Of a stretch of 64,000 nucleotides of DNA, positions 1-9,381 are shown one piece after another (the first letter of the stretch is position 1; each line of letters begins with the position of its first letter). The notes under the pieces are model-generated. The model did no database searches. It saw only the letters and a list, made by a program, of their open reading frames with translations, and was not told the origin of the DNA. This stretch comes from Microbacterium sp. SYP-A9085 (GTDB lineage Bacteria; Actinomycetota; Actinomycetes; Actinomycetales; Microbacteriaceae). The stretch lies in assembly GCF_009649635.1 (NCBI RefSeq), contig NZ_WJII01000001.1:868001-932000 (forward strand), given 5' to 3'. Made by a program: the position numbers and the translations under genes.

Positions 1-2
1 CG

Positions 3-131
3 TACGCCGTGATGGCGCAGTCCGCTGACAAGGGCGCGGTGCGGGACGTGGATGCCGTGGAGCGCGCGGTCGCGCGGGTCGCGGCCGACGATGCCCTCGC
101 CGCCCAGGATGTCGCCGTCATGGGGCGCTGA
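3..131 (+). CDS. C-terminal end of an unidentified protein (5' truncated by window edge)
   Basis: An open frame enters from the left edge and ends in TGA at 129-131, giving 42 residues. It is rich in Ala, Val, Asp and Arg and ends AQDVAVMGR, with codon use typical of the rest of the window. No family is recognisable from so short a tail. It converges on the IclR-type regulator, with about 400 bases between them. Confidence 0.5.
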   Translation, partial: YAVMAQSADKGAVRDVDAVERAVARVAADDALAAQDVAVMGR

Positions 132-539
132 GGGGCGGCTGAGCAGCCGGGAACGGAAGAAACCTCAAGATCTGCTGAAGAATGGCTCATGTCCCCCATT
201 TGGGGGACACCCCCCGCTACAGTGATCATCGTTGAGGCGCTGGGGACGCAACGACAAAGGCACCACCCACACCGGTGAGGCGACTGGGGAGTTTCGCCGG
301 TGGGTGCCTGACCTCCACCTTTCGCACAGCGCCGATGGAACGTGGGTGGGTGCCGCGAGTGCTCGAATTTGGGAACGACGCCTCACGACACCCACCGGAA
401 GCTGCGCAGAGTGTGGCGCGACGCCATCTGGGGAATGGGGTGCTCTTCGAGCTGGGGACTCGATGCGCCTCGATGCGACAGCTTCGCTTAAGGATAGCGG
501 TTCACCGCTGGAAGCGCGCTGTGATCTCGATGTATCCAA
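132..539. other. Gene-free stretch between convergent genes
   Basis: No convincing coding sequence is seen: the frames that stay open have no domain, no ribosome binding site and atypical composition, and two of them run into the regulator on the other strand. The only clear structure is a palindrome at 190-209. The sequence is less GC-rich than the neighbouring genes and contains several scattered GGTGGGTGCC-like words. It could be the residue of a decayed gene. Confidence 0.5.
190..209. promoter_or_regulatory. 8-4-8 palindrome, operator-like or hairpin
   Basis: The sequence is TGTCCCCCATTTGGGGGACA, two perfect 8-base arms around ATTT. It shares architecture and 15 of 20 positions with the palindrome at the LuxR-type regulator promoter (21968-21987). 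It could be an operator of a LuxR-family protein, or a hairpin ending the upstream gene; there is no T-run after it on the plus strand. Confidence 0.4.
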
Positions 540-1274
540 TCAGCGTGCAAGCCGCGACAGCTGTGTCGACAGCGAGCTGGCCGACTGGCGGAGGATGAGC
601 CCCAGTTCACGGGCGCGCTGGTGGTCGATACGGTTCGCCGGTGCGGCAACGGTGAGGGCTGCCATGTGATTGCCGGGGTCGTATCGGAAGGCGACGGCCA
701 CCTCGTGCACGTCCGCATAGGCGAGACCGAAGCTGACCGCGTAGCCGGCCTTCCGCGCGAGCGCGATCTGATCTGAGAGCCAGCCCTCGTCGAAGCTGCG
801 CACGCGCCGTGACAGGAAGACGACGCGGTCGATGCGTTCCGGGGTCATCTGAGCAAGCATGGCAAGGCCCGCGGCACTGGCGATCACCGGCAGGCGGGCT
901 CCGCTTTTCAATCCCACCCGGACCGTTCGGGCGCCCTCGATACCGTCGAGGAAGTACACATCCGCCCCCAGACGCGTGACAAGATGCACCGTCTCTTCTG
1001 TGGCGCGGCGCAGGGCCGCCAGGGCCGGTCTCGCGGCGGCGATGAGGTCGTCGTGTGCCACGACCGCCGAGGTGAGCCCCGCAAACGTCGGCCCCAGCGT
1101 GTACAGCCGGCTGCCCAGTGGCTGGATGACGAAGCCGGCTTCCCGCATGGTGACCATCAGACGGTGCGCGGTGGACCGCGCGACACCGAGTTCGTCTGCG
1201 ATGTCGGTGAGACGCATCGCGCCCCTCTCGCCCATCAGCGTCAGTGCCGTAAGTGCGTTGCGGACCGATTCCAC
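540..1274 (-). CDS. IclR-family transcriptional regulator
   Basis: This is a 244-residue DNA-binding regulator. An N-terminal winged helix-turn-helix (about residues 3-60, including LTDIADELGVARSTAHRLM) is followed by the IclR effector-binding domain (about 75-240). The frame is open further upstream, but the GTG at 1274 is chosen because GAGGGAG lies about 11 bases before it and the protein then begins directly at the helix-turn-helix. It is divergent from the ABC importer and catabolic genes, so it most likely controls them in response to the substrate or an intermediate. An imperfect palindrome (TATACGGAATA, 1308-1318) lies 34 bases upstream and may be its operator. Confidence 0.9.
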   Translation of the reverse strand: MESVRNALTALTLMGERGAMRLTDIADELGVARSTAHRLMVTMREAGFVIQPLGSRLYTLGPTFAGLTSAVVAHDDLIAAARPALAALRRATEETVHLVTRLGADVYFLDGIEGARTVRVGLKSGARLPVIASAAGLAMLAQMTPERIDRVVFLSRRVRSFDEGWLSDQIALARKAGYAVSFGLAYADVHEVAVAFRYDPGNHMAALTVAAPANRIDHQRARELGLILRQSASSLSTQLSRLAR

Positions 1275-1550
1275 CGCGTGCTGACTCCCTCGTCGTGGAT
1301 GTCTCAGTATACGGAATAAGAGCCACGGACTATGTCGCAACCAGTGGAACTTTGTTGACCGATTGTCCCGCCCGGCGCCAGCATTGCGCTCATGCATGCG
1401 GCGGCCGCACCCGCAGTCGCTCCACTTCCCGCATGCATACGAACCCCGGCGAAGCCCCTGTCACGACGAAGGTGTCCGGCGGTGACATCCCGGGCGTGGA
1501 TCACCGCACAGTGCAAGGGGTTCGTGGAAACAGCAGAGAAAGGACTCGCA

Positions 1551-2651
1551 ATGAATCGACGCCGACTGCTCGGCTTCGCCGGTCTGACGGCCGCGGCAAT
1601 GGTGCTCGCGGCCTGTACCGGAACGACCGCTCCCACGAGTGACGGTGACAGTCTGCCGACAGGGAATGGGATCAGCGAAGAGCTCATCGCCGCGGCCAAG
1701 GCCGAAGGCACTCTCACGCTGTACCACGGCACCACGGAGGAACCCACTCGTGAGTGGGTCAAGGGGTTCACCGAGGAATACGGAATCAACGTCGTCCAGC
1801 TGCGCGATTCCAGCAACCCGCTCTACTCGCGGTGGACTCAGGAGGAGAACGCCGGGCAGCACATCGCGGATCTCGTGATCCTCAGCGACCTGCCGAACAT
1901 GCTCGAGGCCAGCGAGAACAAGCTGTGGATGGACTACACCCCCGCCGAGTTCGCCAAGTACCCGGACGTCTCCAAGCGCGAGGGGGCGTTCATGCCGCTC
2001 TACTCGCTGTATCAGACGCTCACCTACAACACCGACCAGATGACGAAGGAAGAGGTCGCGTTCATCCAGTCGGCGGGCGTGAAGGGGCTCTCCGATCCGC
2101 GGTTCAAGAACCGGATCTCGATCGGCAATCCGCACAACGCGCTGCAGATCCTCGCCTTCTTCGACGTGCTCGCCGAGCAGTACGGGTGGGACTGGCTGGA
2201 GGCCGTGGCGGCCAACAAGCCGCGCGTCGTGGACAGCTCCAACCCTCAGGTGCAGAGTCTGGTCCAGGGTGAGGAGGCGCTCGCCCTGGCGATCCCCTCC
2301 TCCGTCGCTGCCGGCCAGTGGGCGCAGGGCGCACCCCTCGAGTTCCAGTATCCCGATCGCACGACCGGCGTGACCTGGATGATGGGGATCTCGGCAGGCG
2401 CACCGCACCCGGCCGCCGCACGCCTGTTCATGGAATGGGCGACCTCAGCGAAGGCCAACAGTGCGTTCGCTCTGCTCGGCCAGGGAGAGCCCACCTATCA
2501 GGGTGCGGAGGACGCGCGCACGTTCCTCAAGGAGTCCTGGTACGAGGCGCCCCGGAAGGTCTGGGATGACTGGGGGGTCGACAAGGAGTTCCTCGACGGC
2601 GGCAAGGACTTCCTCGCTCAATGGGACAAGGTGTTCGGCTACTCGGGGTGA
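1551..2651 (+). CDS. ABC transporter substrate-binding lipoprotein (iron/organic-anion type)
   Basis: This 366-residue periplasmic-binding-type protein captures the substrate for the importer encoded downstream. The signal peptide ends in the lipobox LAAC with lipidated Cys22, so it is anchored to the outer face of the membrane. The sequence resembles the Fbp/PotD-like family 1 binding proteins (EGTLTLYHGTTEEP, then GISAGAPHPAAARLFMEWATS). ATG 1551 is used because AGAAAGGA precedes it by 8 bases; an upstream in-frame start would put the signal peptide in the middle of the protein. Such proteins bind ferric iron, thiamine, phosphonates or small carboxylates. With catabolic genes following, an organic acid is more likely than iron. 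Confidence 0.9.
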   Translation: MNRRRLLGFAGLTAAAMVLAACTGTTAPTSDGDSLPTGNGISEELIAAAKAEGTLTLYHGTTEEPTREWVKGFTEEYGINVVQLRDSSNPLYSRWTQEENAGQHIADLVILSDLPNMLEASENKLWMDYTPAEFAKYPDVSKREGAFMPLYSLYQTLTYNTDQMTKEEVAFIQSAGVKGLSDPRFKNRISIGNPHNALQILAFFDVLAEQYGWDWLEAVAANKPRVVDSSNPQVQSLVQGEEALALAIPSSVAAGQWAQGAPLEFQYPDRTTGVTWMMGISAGAPHPAAARLFMEWATSAKANSAFALLGQGEPTYQGAEDARTFLKESWYEAPRKVWDDWGVDKEFLDGGKDFLAQWDKVFGYSG

Positions 2652-2694
2652 TCCCGCGACCGCTCATCTGTCCGAAGATTAGGAGGCTGCTCAC

Positions 2695-4464
2695 GTGACC
2701 GACGTCACAACACTGGTGGACGCGGAGCACACGCCGGCATCCGGAACGCCCGAAAGGGCGTCCCGGATGCCGGGGGCGCGACGCGCACGGACGTACCCAT
2801 ACCTCGTCTGGCCCGTTCTCGCGGTGCTGATGATCCTCATCGCCGTCCCCGTTGTAGCGATGTTCTACGGGGCTGTCCAGGACGGCAACCTGGGAAGCCC
2901 GAAGGGGACCTCGTTCTCGCTGCGGGCGCTCGTCGAGGTCTACCTCGGCTGGCCGTACATCTCGACGCTGCTGGGCACGGTCGGTCTGGCGCTGGCCGTC
3001 GCGCTCCTGTCGACGGCGATCGGCTCACTGTTTGCGTGGATCATGTCCCGCACCGACGTGCGGCTGCGCAAGTTCTTCGAGCTCACCGTCATCGCGCCGC
3101 TGTTCCTGTCGCCGTTCATCGGTGCGATCGCCTGGATGACCCTCGGCGCTCCGAAATCCGGCATGCTCAATGTGAATCTGCGGCACCTGTTCGGTGCGGA
3201 CTTCACGCTGATCGACGTCATGAACGTCCCCGGGATGATCTTCGTGATGACCATGTACTACGTCCCGTACGGGTACCTGCTCGTGGGCGCGGCGCTGCGG
3301 AACATGGATCCGTCCCTGGAAGACGCCTCGTACATCAACGGGAACGGTCATCTCCGCACAGCCTTCCGGGTCACGCTGCCACTGGTGCGGCCGGCCATGG
3401 CGGCGGCGTTCTTCTTCATCGCGGTGCTCTCCACCGGCGTGTTCTCGGTTCCGGGGGTGCTCGGCGGTCGGGACGGGTTCGTTCCGCTCGCGGTGCGGAT
3501 CTACCGCGCGACCGAGGTGTTCCCGTCGGATTACGCCGTCGCCGCGTCGATCGGCACGATGCTGTTCCTCGTCACGATCATCGGCGTGTTCTTCTACCGC
3601 CGGGCGGTCGCCAACGCGGCGCGGTTCGTCACCGTCAGCGGACGCGGATTCCGCCCGCGGATCATCAAGCTCGGTCGCTGGCGGTGGGTGGTGACGGCCG
3701 TCCTCGTGATCAACTTCATCGTGGCGATCGTGCTGCCCTACATCGCCTTGACGATCGTGTCGCTGACGCCGTACGCGCAGACGGATTTCACGAAACTGGA
3801 TCTGTCGCTGGACAACTTCACGGCCGTTCTCACCGCACCCAAGGTGGTGGAGGCGTCCTGGAACACGCTCCTGCTCGGCGTCGGGTCGCCGACGGCGTGT
3901 GTGGTGCTGGGGGTCCTGGTCGCGTTCATCACCGTGCGCTCGGGCAGCCCGATCCGGGGAGTCATCGACTATCTCGCGACCATCCCGCTTGCGATCCCCG
4001 GTCTCGTGCTGGCAACCGGCATGATCTGGCTCTACATCCGGACGCCGATCTACGGCACGCTGTGGATTCTGCTGGTCGCGCACGTCGCGGCGTACTTGAC
4101 GCATGCGTCACGGCTCGCCGCGAACGGTCTCATCCAGATCGACAAGTCGCTCGAGGAAGCCTCGATCGTGAACGGCGCCTCGCTGCCCCGCACGCTGTGG
4201 AGGATCACGACTCCGCTGATCCGACCGTCGCTGCTGTCGGCGTGGATCCTGATCTTCATCTTCTCCGTGCGTGAGATCAACGAGGCGATCATGCTGTATT
4301 CGGCGCGTTCGAACGTCTTGTCCGTCGTGACGTGGGACTACATGCAGAACGGGCAGATCCGCCAAGCCGCCGTCGTCGGCATCCTCCAGACGGTCGGCCT
4401 CATCCTCGGCGTCCTGGTCGCCCGGTACGCCTTCCGGGTCAAGCTCACCAGCGCCTCTCTTTAG
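2695..4464 (+). CDS. ABC transporter permease, fused two-domain (FbpB type)
   Basis: This 589-residue inner-membrane permease carries two transport domains in one chain, each with about six membrane segments. The two cytoplasmic EAA loops that dock the ATPase are visible (EDASYINGNGHLRTAFR near residue 210 and EEASIVNGASLPRTLWR near 485). The start is GTG 2695, with a strong AGGAGG ten bases upstream. It lies 43 bases after the binding protein and 18 before the ATPase. Two fused permease domains are characteristic of the ferric/2-aminoethylphosphonate/carboxylate importer group. Confidence 0.92.
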   Translation: MTDVTTLVDAEHTPASGTPERASRMPGARRARTYPYLVWPVLAVLMILIAVPVVAMFYGAVQDGNLGSPKGTSFSLRALVEVYLGWPYISTLLGTVGLALAVALLSTAIGSLFAWIMSRTDVRLRKFFELTVIAPLFLSPFIGAIAWMTLGAPKSGMLNVNLRHLFGADFTLIDVMNVPGMIFVMTMYYVPYGYLLVGAALRNMDPSLEDASYINGNGHLRTAFRVTLPLVRPAMAAAFFFIAVLSTGVFSVPGVLGGRDGFVPLAVRIYRATEVFPSDYAVAASIGTMLFLVTIIGVFFYRRAVANAARFVTVSGRGFRPRIIKLGRWRWVVTAVLVINFIVAIVLPYIALTIVSLTPYAQTDFTKLDLSLDNFTAVLTAPKVVEASWNTLLLGVGSPTACVVLGVLVAFITVRSGSPIRGVIDYLATIPLAIPGLVLATGMIWLYIRTPIYGTLWILLVAHVAAYLTHASRLAANGLIQIDKSLEEASIVNGASLPRTLWRITTPLIRPSLLSAWILIFIFSVREINEAIMLYSARSNVLSVVTWDYMQNGQIRQAAVVGILQTVGLILGVLVARYAFRVKLTSASL

Positions 4465-4482
4465 AACAACCCAGGGAATACC

Positions 4483-5610
4483 ATGACATCGACATTCTCG
4501 GCAGCAGCCTCGGCGGAGGCCGGCGCACGCCCCGTCCCCGCATTGGAAGTGAAGGACCTCCGCATCAGCTATGGCGCCGTCGAGGCGGTGAAGGGCATCA
4601 GCTTCACCGTCGAGCAGGGCGAATTCGTGACGCTCCTCGGCCCGTCCGGCTGCGGCAAGACCACGACGCTGCGCTGCATCGCCGGCCTGGAGTCGCCATC
4701 GGGCGGGGTGATCAAGATCAACGGCGCGGAGGTCGCCAGCGTCGCCCGTCAGCTGTCGCCGGACCGCCGGGGCATCAATATGGTGTTCCAGTCGTACGCG
4801 GTCTGGCCCCACTTGACGGTCGAGCAGAACGTCGCCTACGGGCTGCACGGCAAGAAGCTGGAACGCTCCGAGATCCGCCGGCGTGCCCTCGCGGCGCTGG
4901 AGCTGGTGGGCCTGGAGAAATTCGCCGACCGATACGGAACGGAACTCAGCGGTGGTCAGCAGCAGCGGGTCGCCGTCGCGCGGGCAACGGTCACCGACCC
5001 CGCCATCATCCTCTTCGACGAGCCGCTGTCGAACCTCGATGCGGGTCTGCGGGAGCGGATGCGGGCGGAGCTGCTCACGCTGCAGCGCCAGATCGGACGC
5101 ACGGCGATCTACGTCACGCACGACCAGAGCGAGGCGATGGCCATGTCGGACAAGATCATCCTGATGAACAACGGCTTGATCGACCAGCAGGCGACGCCGC
5201 GCGAGCTGTACAACCGTCCCCGCACGCGGTTCGCGGCCGATTTCGTCGGGACCACGAATGTCCTCGAAGGCACGCTAGAGACGACCGGCAGCCGCCGCGT
5301 CTTCCGGGAGGGCGCACAGGGGATCGAGCTGGCCGTGAGCGATCGCGAGGTGCCCGACGGTTCCGTCGTCGCGGTGACCCGTCCGGAGCACATCCGCCTG
5401 ACGACGGACACGAGCAGCCTGAACGCCCTTCCCGGAACCGTGCTGTCGGTCGAGTTCCTCGGCAACAGGTGCGACGTGTCGGTCGAGGTGCGCGGGATCC
5501 GCTTCCGGATCGAGGCGCCGGCCAGCTTCGACGCCGGAGTGGGCAGCCCGATCACGGTCGTGTTCGATCCCGACGCGATCCTGATCCTTCCGGCGACGGC
5601 GCAGGCCTGA
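4483..5610 (+). CDS. ABC transporter ATP-binding protein
   Basis: This 375-residue ATPase powers the importer. Walker A is GPSGCGKT (residues 53-60), the signature is LSGGQQQR, Walker B is IILFDEP with the D-loop SNLD, and the switch His is in YVTHDQ. A C-terminal TOBE-like regulatory domain follows from about residue 250. It belongs to the FbpC/PotA class. The next gene starts 5 bases after its stop, so transport and catabolism are probably one transcript. Confidence 0.93.
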   Translation: MTSTFSAAASAEAGARPVPALEVKDLRISYGAVEAVKGISFTVEQGEFVTLLGPSGCGKTTTLRCIAGLESPSGGVIKINGAEVASVARQLSPDRRGINMVFQSYAVWPHLTVEQNVAYGLHGKKLERSEIRRRALAALELVGLEKFADRYGTELSGGQQQRVAVARATVTDPAIILFDEPLSNLDAGLRERMRAELLTLQRQIGRTAIYVTHDQSEAMAMSDKIILMNNGLIDQQATPRELYNRPRTRFAADFVGTTNVLEGTLETTGSRRVFREGAQGIELAVSDREVPDGSVVAVTRPEHIRLTTDTSSLNALPGTVLSVEFLGNRCDVSVEVRGIRFRIEAPASFDAGVGSPITVVFDPDAILILPATAQA

Positions 5611-5615
5611 GCGCG

Positions 5616-6410
5616 ATGCCCGTGGGGGAGGATCACGACGTCGTCCGGTACCGCGTCGAGAACGGGATCGCCCGTCTTCGGATCGACCGGCCCGAACGCG
5701 CCAACGCCATCTCGTACGACGTGATGCTCGGGATCATCCGGGGGATCGAGCTCGCAGCGGAGGACCCCGCCGTCGCCCTGGTGCAGCTCACCGGCGCCGG
5801 TGCGGTGTTCTCGTCCGGCCGTGACATGAAGGAGGGCAGCGCAGGCGCCCGTGCACCGGAGTTCAGCCGGACCCTGATGAAGGGGATGTACCGCAATCTG
5901 TTCGAAGTCCTCCTCGAGTCTCCGAAGCCGACGATGGCGATCGTCAACGGGCCGGCCGTGGCGGCGGGGACGGAGCTCGTCCTCGCGTGCGACATCCGGA
6001 TCCTCGTCGACGACGCCTATCTGCAGCTGCCCGAGGCCCGCCGCGGCGTCGCCGCCAACTTCGGCACGATCGTGCTGAGTCAGATCGCTCCCCGCGCACT
6101 GGCGGCCGAGTGGACCTTCACCGGACGCAGGATCCCGGCGGAGGAGGCGTTGCGCTGGGGACTGGTCAACCGCGTGGTGACACGGGACCAGCTCGAGGTG
6201 GTGGCCGCCGAGCTGGCGGAGTCGATCGCGGCGAACGCCCCTCTCTCGCTGCGGCGGATGAAGGAATCGATGACGAAATCGTGGGGCATCCCCCTCTCGG
6301 TGGCGTTGCGGATCGGCACCCTCGGGCCGAACCCGTATCTCTCCGAGGATCGCGAGGAAGGCGCCCGAGCCTTCTTCGAACGACGAGAACCGAACTGGAG
6401 TGGCCGATGA
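5616..6410 (+). CDS. Enoyl-CoA hydratase/isomerase family protein (crotonase)
   Basis: This 264-residue protein belongs to the crotonase superfamily, which acts on CoA thioesters through an oxyanion hole. The N-terminal crotonase strand (ARLRIDRPERANAIS), the FSSGRDMKE oxyanion loop and the second loop (VNGPAVAAGTELVLACDIRI) are all present. The catalytic Glu pair cannot be assigned from sequence alone. ATG 5616 follows the ATPase stop by 5 bases. Its stop overlaps the start of the next gene (ATGA at 6407-6410), so the two are translationally coupled. Hydration, isomerisation or C-C cleavage of an unsaturated acyl-CoA is possible. Confidence 0.85.
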   Translation: MPVGEDHDVVRYRVENGIARLRIDRPERANAISYDVMLGIIRGIELAAEDPAVALVQLTGAGAVFSSGRDMKEGSAGARAPEFSRTLMKGMYRNLFEVLLESPKPTMAIVNGPAVAAGTELVLACDIRILVDDAYLQLPEARRGVAANFGTIVLSQIAPRALAAEWTFTGRRIPAEEALRWGLVNRVVTRDQLEVVAAELAESIAANAPLSLRRMKESMTKSWGIPLSVALRIGTLGPNPYLSEDREEGARAFFERREPNWSGR

Positions 6411-7312
6411 GATTCGTGACCTTCGAGCAGTCGGGAGCCGTGGCGCCGGGAGTGGTGCAGGGCGACCGGGTGACACCGCTGCGCGCACTGGCCGAGGCCC
6501 TACCGTCGCACCTGCGCGATGCGGTCGCATCCGCACGCGATGTCGCCGACGTCGCCGGGCTCGACGGCGTCGTCGCCGCGCTGCACGCGGCGCTGAAGGA
6601 CGCTCCGGGCTCACCGGCCGTACCGCTTCGGTCGGTGCGGCTGCTCTCGCCCGTCGTCTCGCCCGGTCGCGTCATCGGCGTGGGACTGAATTATCGCTCC
6701 CATGCCGAGGAGCAGGGCGCACGGATCCCCCGCCAGCCGATCCTGTTCGCGAAGTGGAGCGACTCGGTGGTCGGGCCCGGCGCCACCGTGGCGATCCCCT
6801 ATGCCGAGGCCGAGGTCGACTACGAGTGCGAGGTGGCCGTCGTGATCGGTCGCGCAGGCCGTGACATTCCGATCGAATCGGCGCTGGAACATGTGTTCGG
6901 GATCACGGCGCTGAACGATCTCAGCGACCGGAAGGCACAACTGGCCGAACGGCAGTGGACGCGGGCGAAGTCTTTCGACGGGTTCTGCCCGATGGGTCCC
7001 GCCGTCGTCACGCTGGACGAGATCCCCGCGGTGGGAGACCTCGCCGTGAGCACGACACTCAATGGCGTCATGGTCCAGCAGGGGTCCACGTCGGACCTGA
7101 TCTTCGACATTCCGACGCTCGTCGCCTTCGCCTCGCAGGGGACCACTCTGCGGCCGGGGGACGTCATTGCGACCGGAACGCCGAGCGGTGTCGGATTCGT
7201 CAAGGATCCCCCCGTCTACCTCCGACCCGGTGACGTCGTGACGGTGGCCGTCGAACATGTCGGTGAGCTGCCCACCGTGATCGGGGCCATCGCCGAACGG
7301 ACCTCGTCATGA
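6407..7312 (+). CDS. Fumarylacetoacetate hydrolase family protein
   Basis: This 301-residue protein has the FAH fold in its C-terminal two thirds. The metal-binding core DYECEVAVVIGR (near residue 145), the LNDLSDR segment and the closing TGTPSGVGF motif are present. Family members cleave or decarboxylate beta-diketo or 2-keto acids with a divalent metal. The ATG at 6407 overlaps the crotonase stop by 4 bases, and its own stop overlaps the acyl-CoA synthetase start. In this context it may split a 2-oxo or 2,4-dioxo acid produced from a dehydrated hydroxy acid; that is inference. Confidence 0.85.
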   Translation: MRFVTFEQSGAVAPGVVQGDRVTPLRALAEALPSHLRDAVASARDVADVAGLDGVVAALHAALKDAPGSPAVPLRSVRLLSPVVSPGRVIGVGLNYRSHAEEQGARIPRQPILFAKWSDSVVGPGATVAIPYAEAEVDYECEVAVVIGRAGRDIPIESALEHVFGITALNDLSDRKAQLAERQWTRAKSFDGFCPMGPAVVTLDEIPAVGDLAVSTTLNGVMVQQGSTSDLIFDIPTLVAFASQGTTLRPGDVIATGTPSGVGFVKDPPVYLRPGDVVTVAVEHVGELPTVIGAIAERTSS

Positions 7313-9381
7313 GTGCGGCGCGGCTCGCCGACGCCGTGCTGAACCCGGCCTCGGTCGCCCTGGTCGGCGTCAGCCGCGATGCCACCCGCCTGTCCGGGCT
7401 CGCATTGCCCTATCTGCGTCGTGCGGGATTCGAGGGTGACGTCTATCTCGTCAATCCGTCCGCCGACACCGCCATACCCGGTGTCCACGTCGTACCGGAC
7501 GTGGACGCCCTGCCCGAAGCCGTGGACCTTGCGTTCGCGTCGGTCTCGGCCCAGCGCACCCCCGAGGTCGTCCGTGGTCTCGCGCGGCGGGACGTCGGCG
7601 CGGTCGTCGTCGGCGCCAGCGGGTTCTCGGAGCTGGATGCGGCGGGCGCACAGCTCGAGGCCGAGCTGCTCACCGCGATCTCCGGGGGCGGTACGCGCTT
7701 GATCGGCCCGAATTGCAACGGCCTGTACTCCGTGCAGTCCGGGGTCGCGCTGGGATTCAACCGGGCCCACGGTCGACGTTACCGCCCCGGCGGAGTCGCG
7801 ATCATCTCCCAGAGCGGCGCGCTCATCGGCGCCGTCGCCGACCTGTGCACGAGCAGCGGAGCCGGTCTGCGCGGCTTCTTCTCGACCGGAAACGAGCTCG
7901 ACGTCCGCCTCGTCGATCTGCTCGAGATCCTCGCCGTGGACCCGGAGACCACCGTCATCGCCCTCGTCCTGGACCGCATCGGCGACGCCGCGCGGTTCCG
8001 CGCCGCCTGCGCACTCGCCGTACGCAACGGGAAGCGGGTCCTCGCCCTCAAATTCGGGAACACCGCCGCCGGCCGGAAGGCATCGCAGTCGCATTCGGCC
8101 CGGATGGCAGGAGACAGCGCCACATACGACGCCCTCTTCAGCGCCGTCGGTGTGACACGGTGCTCCTCGCTCAGCGAGCTCGCGATCACGGCGGCCCTGC
8201 TCGAATCGCGTCCCGCCCCGCTGCGTGCCGGCGCGCTGGTGATCAGCACCTCCGGCGCCGGCGCCGCGATTGCGGCCGATGCCCTCGAACAGCGCGGGGT
8301 CGGTCTGGTCGCCCTCGACGAGGGCACCAAGCGGGCGCTGGCACCCACGCTCCGGTTCGTCCAGCCCACCAACCCGGTGGACGTGGGTGCGGGGGGATCC
8401 GCGAATGCGCTGGAGAATTTCGCGGCTCTCCACTCCACCGCTGACGGGACCTGCACGGTGTTCGCGTACCTGCCGCCGCCGACGCCGGAGTTCGCGGAAC
8501 TGTACTCGCGAGGCTTCATCGACCTCGTCGGCGGACACCGGCGCACGCGCACGGTGGGTATCGCGGTGATGATCGACAGGACGGATCCCGACCTTGTCGG
8601 CGCCTGGCTCGCCGCGGGCATCCCCGTGGTTGCCTCCGTCGACGAGGCTGCGGCGATCGTCGCCCACCTTCAGCCCGCCCCGGCAGAGGTCGCCGACACG
8701 TCGGAGTCGGCAGACGTCGACCCCGACGTGAGGAGCGAGGTCGAATCCGCCCGGATCGCCGGTGCAGCGGGCATACCGTTCCCCGCATCGGCCATCGCGT
8801 CCAACAGCGCCGAGGCGGTCGCCGCCGCCGAGCGCATCGGCTACCCGGTGGTCGTCAAGGGCGTTCCGGACGGAGTCGCCCACAAGAGCGCCCTGGGACT
8901 GGTGGAGCTCGGGCTCGACGATTCGGCCGCGGTCGAGTCTGCGGCTGACGCGCTCCTCGTCAGGATGGCCGATCTGGGGATCGCGGCCGATGCTGCGAGG
9001 CTCCTGATCGCCGAGCAGCTGCCCGAGGTGGGCACCGACCTGTTGATCTCCGTGAAGCGGGATCCGGAGTTCGGATCCGTCGGCCTTGTGGGCCTCGGCG
9101 GGACGAACGCCGAAGCGCTCGGCGCCTACAGCGTGCTCCTGCCCCCGTTCGCCCCCGACGAGATCGGCGACGCGCTCGCCGGCCTCGGCGTGGCCGCGGG
9201 CGGTCCGTCCGCCGAGCGCGGGCGGCTCCCCGGTGTCCTCACCGATGCGCTGCACGCGCTCGACGCGGCACTGCAGACGGAGCGGCTGGCGAGCATCGAG
9301 ATCAACCCGTTGCGGGTCGCCCCCGGTACGGGGGCGGTCGTGGCGCTGGATGCGCTCGCGATCGCGGCACCAGAGCGATGA
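7309..9381 (+). CDS. Acyl-CoA synthetase (NDP-forming), single-chain
   Basis: This 690-residue protein is a fused ADP-forming acyl-CoA synthetase. It has an N-terminal CoA-binding domain (VALVGVSRD, about 1-130), succinyl-CoA-ligase-like middle domains (IGPNCNGLYS, then SQSGALIGAV) and a C-terminal ATP-grasp domain (about 460-690, with GYPVVVKGV). The family's phosphohistidine matches the His of SQSHSARMAG near residue 262. It activates a carboxylate to its CoA ester or runs in reverse to conserve energy. Stop/start overlaps join it to genes on both sides. Next to a crotonase, it suggests that the pathway has a CoA-thioester stage. Confidence 0.88.
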   Translation: MSAARLADAVLNPASVALVGVSRDATRLSGLALPYLRRAGFEGDVYLVNPSADTAIPGVHVVPDVDALPEAVDLAFASVSAQRTPEVVRGLARRDVGAVVVGASGFSELDAAGAQLEAELLTAISGGGTRLIGPNCNGLYSVQSGVALGFNRAHGRRYRPGGVAIISQSGALIGAVADLCTSSGAGLRGFFSTGNELDVRLVDLLEILAVDPETTVIALVLDRIGDAARFRAACALAVRNGKRVLALKFGNTAAGRKASQSHSARMAGDSATYDALFSAVGVTRCSSLSELAITAALLESRPAPLRAGALVISTSGAGAAIAADALEQRGVGLVALDEGTKRALAPTLRFVQPTNPVDVGAGGSANALENFAALHSTADGTCTVFAYLPPPTPEFAELYSRGFIDLVGGHRRTRTVGIAVMIDRTDPDLVGAWLAAGIPVVASVDEAAAIVAHLQPAPAEVADTSESADVDPDVRSEVESARIAGAAGIPFPASAIASNSAEAVAAAERIGYPVVVKGVPDGVAHKSALGLVELGLDDSAAVESAADALLVRMADLGIAADAARLLIAEQLPEVGTDLLISVKRDPEFGSVGLVGLGGTNAEALGAYSVLLPPFAPDEIGDALAGLGVAAGGPSAERGRLPGVLTDALHALDAALQTERLASIEINPLRVAPGTGAVVALDALAIAAPER

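Noticed and set aside
232..669. Small proteins upstream of the IclR gene
   Set aside because: Two overlapping frames without ribosome sites or motifs; both run into the regulator's coding region on the other strand.
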